Positions 58,301-64,000 of a stretch of DNA of 64,000 bases are shown in pieces. Origin of the DNA: Branchiostoma floridae (lineage: Eukaryota > Chordata > Leptocardii > Amphioxiformes > Branchiostomatidae); the NCBI RefSeq assembly GCF_000003815.2, contig NC_049984.1:10107087-10171086 (forward strand). The letters are read 5' to 3'. Positions within the stretch are counted from its first letter, which is position 1, and the number at the start of each line of letters is the position of its first letter. The position numbers and the translations under genes are program-made. Under the pieces are notes generated by a model. That model was given only the letters and a program-made list of their open reading frames with translations, was not told the DNA's origin and did not search any database.

Positions 58301-61300
58301 GTACGTTTTCTCTCCACATGATGGAAAATTCATTCAGGAAACAGTTCAGAAGCCTTGTGCCTTGCCACATTTAGAAAACAGCAAATTTAAAGAGGTATGA
58401 CCACTTCAGATATCAAGGTGTTCCATTTTAAAAGGTAGTTATAGATAAAGCTACCCATATTACAATACCCAGTCTAAATTTCACCAGGTAATGTACTATT
58501 TGACATAATAGAAGCTGGGTAAAGATCTGTTAAGACATTTAACTTATAGTTACATCATGTAGTATGCTTCTGTAAAAAATATTTATTTTCCAATATGATC
58601 ATATTGGTGATAGACAATGGCACTGAATATTTCATGTGGGTGAGCAAATATCACAGCAAATAAAGCCTCTGTATTTCTGTCATGTACTTGGCAATGGATA
58701 TTTTTGATTATTGCTGTCTCCATCACTGCAAAAAATTTTTCTGCATATTACTGGAAATAGATATTCTGTGTCACAGTAACGCTGTAAAAACTAATACTTA
58801 AGAAACTGCTGTATTGGTTAGTTCCAGAGAACTCGACCTGGGAGGTGACAAGCAGGAGGCACTGTGGACGGTGTGACATCTCAGCATCATGTGCCTGCGA
58901 CACCGGCCTGGGACAGTACCACTGTGTCTGTAACCCTGGTTACCATGGCGATGGAACAACTTGCCAAGGTACAACTCATGAGTCATAAAGCAAAAAAAAA
59001 AAAAAAATGTTAGAGTTACAGGTAACATTATACCTCACAGGTATACAGTAATTCACAGGTACAAAAATGAACTGTTTGTATTTCATTACAGAATATCTTA
59101 TAATCTGAATTTTTAAAAATCCAATGTTGCATTTCAACTTTGAAAATCTAAGTAAAATAACATTTCATGTCTTTCCCAGCCTGCCCAGTGGACACATACA
59201 AGGACAGTATGGGTCCAGGCACCTGCACAGCTTGTCCAGGGAACACCAGTACTGCTTTGGCAAATGGAGCCACTTCTGCAGAGGATTGTGCAGGTGAGTT
59301 CCTTTCAGAATACTTGAAATGACGTAAATGTGCACCCTCACCTGTCACCTAAAGCACTCTTAAAAATCCCAACCATCACATCAGGTTAAGTAGCTGTCAT
59401 CTACTTAATGTTTGTTTATTTCGTGAATGCCTTTCACAGTGTGACTAACTTCATTGTTCATTCAAGATTGTTGAAAATTGTATCATAGTGGCTAGAAATT
59501 ATGCTACTGTACTGTACGTGTAATAATGGGACTTGCTGTCAAGTTGAACAGCCTCATAATTTTTCATGGAGGGTGCATGTTTGTTTGCTATTGGTGTACT
59601 TAAGAGCCTGGCAAGTACTTAGTATTCAGGCCAAGTTTCCCCCTTAAGATAATGTTACTGTCATCATTCCTTACCATGCACCACTGTCCTTTAAGTTAGT
59701 TACTGTTAGCTACATGTATCAACTATAAATACAAAATGGTTGAATGTAAGTATTCACAAGGAAAGTCTGTCTGTTATTCGAATTTTAGTCTAATTTTGTG
59801 AGTAATAAAAGTATGAGAAAGCTAATAACGTTAAGCAAAAATTTGGTATACATTGTGTAATCGTCTAATCATTAGTTGATAAGATGTTGCACAACACAAG
59901 GAAATGACTATCAGGGTTATAAAAAAATCCCCTTCCAATCCCTTCCTTGTTGTCACACACTATTTTGAGCCTTGTTGTGACAATGTACCATTCATGATCA
60001 GGTACAGTTTCACTTGTTGTTGAAGCCATGAATGTAAGGTTACACCATGTCATTGACGTAACTGTTGACAAAACCAAGTTGACATTACCAGTTGGCCATA
60101 TCCATGTCAATGTTTTTTTACCTACCAGTATTAGCTTTGCCACTGCCAAACTGTGCCTGTATTTGTTTATGCACACACAGGATTGTACATAGAGGGAGAA
60201 TCTTGTCTCTCCTTTCTTGTATTATATTGACTGTGATACGAATTACCAGGAACAGCCACTAGTTCCTCCTCCTAAGTTTCAATGGTCCTTTCATCATTTT
60301 GCAGTGGAGCGTGTCACTCTTCCTGGTAGATAGCATGAATCCCTTGAAAACATTTGTGTCTGGTAGGAGGAAGGTCATATCTTTTAGATATTGGAAACCA
60401 GACTAAGTTCCTCTTTTTCTCAGTAAACATCATACCCCAGAGTAGAAAAGGAGAAATAAGTTTTTTTTAACTCTTGCTTACACTTAAAAGCAAGTGTAAA
60501 ACTAAGGCGTCCTTGGTGAATACAAGGGCCAAAAGCGAAGAAATATTTTTTCCTATCTGTTGCTTTAGAAATTTGGTGCATGGAAGCTCACATAAATTTA
60601 GCATTTCCAACATCAGGATTTTAAAGCGATTGATTATTAAAAGCTTTTATAAAGTAAATAACAGCTGAAATGGGGGCACCTTTGATGTAATTTTTTCCAC
60701 TGATATAATCTAATTTACAGTTTACCTTAATCAATTTAAACTTTGATTTTATTCTGCTTGCATGTACAGTAAGATATTGTGATGGTTAGGGTCTTTGATT
60801 AACATTTTCAACAGAAGGTTCCCTGGCTAAAGTGCTCCATTCTACCTCAGCTTGAACTTAACATTATATATGGGACTGTGCACTCGACTGTGATTTAGTA
60901 TAGATCCTATTATGTGTCAAAGTTCCTGGCAGCTTGGGTACCATCCTCTGTAGCAACCACTTGCTCAATCTTTTGCTTTCAAACCACGACTTAGCAGAGA
61001 AAAGATTGAGCCAGTGGTTACTATGGAGGGTAGAACCCAGGCTAATTTAAAAGTTCTTGGCCCCTGTTCAAGTTCACTAAGCCATTTATTTGTTGTATGT
61101 GTTGTCATGGCAATAAAGTCAGTCACGACCAGGTTGACTGGAGACAGATATGTGACCAAGAGACAGGAACTTGTCTGACTTGGTGCCAGTCACACCAGAC
61201 TATACAAAAATGTCTTCTGTCCATTAGACTTGGTATGTCCAAAGAGTAAATACCTAACACATTTACATGTCATTATGAGTCAACAGTTTAATGTTACCTA

Positions 61301-61827
61301 TTTCTCCCCATCTCCCATCTATCTGTTTGTCTATTGATTGATACATAGATATATATAGAGATATACCAGCCAACAGATGTTGTACCCACAAGGTGTAGGG
61401 GTTTGCGCACTCTGCCCCTTTTTGTATACATTCTGTATATCCAGCAGCCAGGGTTTGTGCCAAGGTTTGGACATGGCTGGCAATTTCTTTTAAGAGTGGG
61501 AAGTCAAGTCGTAAGCCCTGTGTATGAATGAAGAGCTGAAGGTGTTTAAATTAATCGTCAAACCTCTGAAAGTAAAAGAACACACTTATTCAGAAGATTA
61601 GGGTGACACAGTGTGTTTGGCCCAAAACATGAATTGTAGCAAAGCTGCATTGCACAACCACTAACTTGCTTCATGCTTCACCCAGTTGAAAATGACTGTT
61701 TTTCATCTTTTTAGGTAACGTTAAATAAGTAGATATAACAAAACATAGAGAACTACATAATGTATGTGCCACACACACACACACAGATGCACACATACAC
61801 ACATACATACACACACACACACACACA

Positions 61828-61864
<37 letters not shown>

Positions 61865-62839
61865 CAGACTAATACAGTAATGATTCTCTTTGATTTTTAC
61901 AGAGCTCTTGTGTCCAGTCCTGCCACCGGTGGACCATGCCACCAGCTTCCACATCTACAGCCCGGCTAACGAGGCCCAGGTAAACACCTTCACCACCTGT
62001 AAGAACACACCTGGGGACTTCTGCTACTTCCAGTGTGATGTGGGCTTCTCCACCTCAGATGATACCAGGTTGTACTGTGAAGGGACCAGATGGAATCATG
62101 GTCCACCCACCTGTGAAGGTAAGAAAGAACCACGCCTTTAGGTTTGCAATGATTTTTAAGTTTGCAGTAGGGAGGAAATGGAATATTTAGTTGTTTTAAG
62201 TCTGGAATAGAGCTACAGTCACCTGCTGTAAAGCAATAGAAGCACCAGTTCTAAGATTGCAGTGAGGCTGTCGTGCAAAAGCTGCAAATGTAAAAAAACT
62301 GCGGAAATTACAGTACTTTAAAAATCCAGGTTTTACTAGTATTGCAATAGGAAGACAGAATGTTCTTTTAAACGTGAGGTGTCAAGTAAATTTACATGTG
62401 TATTGAAAATGAGATGGGGAATATGTAGTGATAAAAGGCAAATAACATTATACATGTAATAAGTCTCAGACATACTACCTACCTTTTTTTTTAATTTAAA
62501 ATTTGTGATCTTTAGAACTTTGGAGCCAAAGGGGTTATGGGATAAGTGGCAAATAGATTTCAATTGTTTCATTAATGTTAAATAGTCTGTGACAATTGAA
62601 TAGAAAATAGTCCCAGTGCTAGGAAACTCATCTTTGTTCTTTTGCAACAGTGGTGGATTGTCCGAGGATCAATGCAACAGAAGGAATGACTGTTACATAC
62701 GATCATTCCACATACGGAGATTACACGTATGGCACAGTGGCCAATATCACCTGTGCAGACGGCTACAGGACCTATGGTTCTACAGAACGGACATGTGCAG
62801 AAGATGGCGACTGGAATGGCACCACAACTCAATGTCAAC
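57562..62839 (+). CDS. SVEP1/polydom-like protein, 5' part (continues beyond window)
   Basis: Five exons, 57562-58300, 58822-58968, 59180-59293, 61903-62118 and 62651-62839, all joined in phase 1, give the first 468 residues. Order: signal peptide, vWA, EGF-like, GCC2/GCC3, two sushi domains, matching the N-terminal order of SVEP1/polydom. SVEP1 is a secreted matrix protein that binds integrins and Tie-family ligands or receptors in vertebrates. The last donor GTAAGC (after 62839) shows that more exons follow outside the window. Start: ATG at 57562 with A at -3 opens a hydrophobic signal peptide ending near VVAQ. Orthology is not certain, because only the N-terminus is visible and the neighbour is also polydom-like. 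Confidence 0.85.
58301..58821. other. Polydom-like intron 1
   Basis: AT-rich, nothing recognised. Confidence 0.4.
58822..58968 (+). CDS. Polydom-like exon 2: EGF-like module
   Basis: RRHCGRCDISASCACDTG, then QYHCVCNPGYHGDGTTC, like the EGF after the vWA of SVEP1. Confidence 0.85.
59180..59293 (+). CDS. Polydom-like exon 3: GCC2/GCC3 module
   Basis: CPVDTYKDSMGPGTCTACPG and NGATSAEDC: the short ephrin-receptor-like cysteine module. Confidence 0.85.
59294..61902. other. Polydom-like intron 3
   Basis: 2.6 kb. Apart from the CA microsatellite near its 3' end I see no exon or clear element. The inverted segment AGCAACCACTTGCTCAATC and GATTGAGCCAGTGGTTACT near 60950-61025 suggests a small palindromic element. 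Confidence 0.4.
61769..61862. repeat. (CA)n microsatellite
   Basis: Interrupted ACAC repeats of about 90 bp, 40 bp before the sushi 1 exon. Confidence 0.95.
61903..62118 (+). CDS. Polydom-like exon 4: sushi domain 1
   Basis: CPVLPPVDHATS, TCKNTPGDFCYFQCDVGFS, LYCEGTRWNHGPPTC: complete CCP with the conserved Trp. Confidence 0.9.
62651..62839 (+). CDS. Polydom-like exon 5: sushi domain 2
   Basis: CPRINATEGMTVTYDHS, VANITCADGYRTYG, RTCAEDGDWNGTTTQC: four cysteines, standard CCP. Confidence 0.92.
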
Positions 62840-63560
62840 GTAAGCAATTCTTCTTGCTAGAAACCATACACTATCCTTGGTGCTGAACTTATGGTGAAGT
62901 TATGATTAACCTGGAATAGGTGTCAATTAGTATATACTAGTATGAGGTATAGCATCTAAGTTTCAGTCTTTTGTTTAAGATTCATCATTTTTGTTGTTCC
63001 AATCCAGTTCAGTTATGGATATTTTCAGTATATCTAAGTAATTACATGTATAATTTGTTTTTACAATAGGTATTTTTGATTGGACTTTTGGAGATGCAAT
63101 CATGCACAGTTTTTCTTCTATATTCTTCTATGATTACTTGGGGATTTCTTGCATATAATACCCTGATCATGTTTCCGTTATTTTTACCTCTGACAACCAC
63201 CCACTTTTATGTTCAACATATCTGATTACGTTTAAGTTTCTGCATTTTTTTCTCAAATGTTCATTACATATGATTATGTTCAATTTTCTGTATTGTTATA
63301 ATTTCAAAATTTCATTTATTTGTAGTCAATTCATGTCAACTCCAGGAAGAATAGAGAGTAAGTGTAATGCTGTAACACTAATGGAGATCTAAAGAAAACA
63401 AACAAGCAAACAAGTGAAATTACATAACATTTAGCAACAAAAGAATGCAAAGTTTTACATGTAAGTCAGAGGTAGGAAAATGAAGATTTTACATTAAGTT
63501 GATTGATTTTGCCCCATTCAAAAAAAAAGTTGGGATCTTATCTTAAATTTTAAAAGCTGC
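62840..63560. other. Polydom-like intron 5
   Basis: AT-rich, no feature recognised before the LINE fragment. Confidence 0.4.
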
Positions 63561-63985
63561 CTAAGTGGTCTACATTCAATGCAGACTACTAAGTATCTAA
63601 ACTTGACATCCTTGACATCTTCAACCCTGAAGTTGATTGCGCCCCGTGTGAGCAGGGAGTGTGTGAGGAGGTCGTTAGCGGTGGCGGGTCCGGCAGTCTG
63701 GAACGTCATCCCAGAAGATGTACGGAATTCTCCCTCTTTGCGAGCCTTCCGACATGGATTAATTTCGAACTGCTAGCTGATATCGATATTATGAGTTTGA
63801 ATTTGATATTATGATTGTATCTAGTGTAAATAACTGTATTAATGTCTATTTTGTTTATCTATTTATTTTCTCCCGTGACACCTCCCCTCAACTGGTCCTT
63901 AACTGGTCCCCTAGGAAGAACGGCCTACATGTTGGCCGATAGGGCTTATCAGTATAAATAAAGGTGAACTGAACTGAACTGAACC
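63561..63985 (+). mobile_element. LINE 3' end, 5'-truncated
   Basis: Encodes the last about 40 residues of a LINE ORF2 (RECVRRSLAVAGPAVWNVIP, then SPSLRAFRHGL) to a stop at 63776, followed by a short 3' UTR and a terminal TGAAC pentamer repeat, as in CR1/L2-type elements. Confidence 0.75.
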
Positions 63986-64000
63986 TTCCTACACAGCGAC

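Overview
The window is a piece of an animal nuclear genome, most likely a cephalochordate (amphioxus, Branchiostoma). The evidence is intron-rich genes with mostly phase-1 introns joining extracellular modules (kringle, PAN, sushi, HYR, EGF, YWTD propellers, vWA), a clear chordate-type 7-dehydrocholesterol reductase, and many tRNA-derived SINEs, short inverted-repeat elements, LINE tails and a DIRS retrotransposon between and inside genes. The species call is inference. All exon models were built by hand from splice sites and reading phase; no transcript data were available.

Layout. (1) 344-3523, minus: 5' part of a secreted or membrane protein with signal peptide, kringle, F5/8C-like domain and PAN domain; it continues past the left edge. 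(2) 4076-11691: a small inverted-repeat element split by an almost complete, young DIRS retrotransposon (4141-11674, minus). The DIRS element has split direct repeats, an intron-containing gag, RT/RNase H and a tyrosine recombinase; a 100-base assembly gap lies in the recombinase reading frame. (3) 14587-53349, minus: one 27-coding-exon gene, modelled at 1,673 residues. It has a signal peptide, three YWTD beta-propellers each followed by an EGF (LRP5/6-like), then an SVEP1/polydom-like block (EGF, GCC2/GCC3, two HYR, sushi, a polydom-specific region with two dibasic sites, GCC2/GCC3), one transmembrane helix and a short tail with a canonical ITAM. Its probable 3' UTR reaches about 12.0 kb. (4) 32704-35867, plus: a complete DHCR7 gene nested in an intron of gene 3. 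(5) 57562 to the right edge, plus: the 5' part of an SVEP1/polydom-like gene (signal peptide, vWA, EGF-like, GCC2/GCC3, two sushi domains), head-to-head with gene 3 across about 4.2 kb.

Interpretation. The standout is gene 3, an apparent chimera of an LRP-type ectodomain and a polydom segment carrying an ITAM, sitting beside a polydom-like gene that could have supplied the second half by local duplication. The tail lacks the PPPSP motifs of Wnt co-receptors and instead suggests Syk-family signalling, as in immune or engulfment receptors. Its introns hold most of the repeats, including a 1.27-kb hAT-like element with an exact 8-bp target duplication and a promoter-like motif cluster, and a possible alternative signal-peptide exon.
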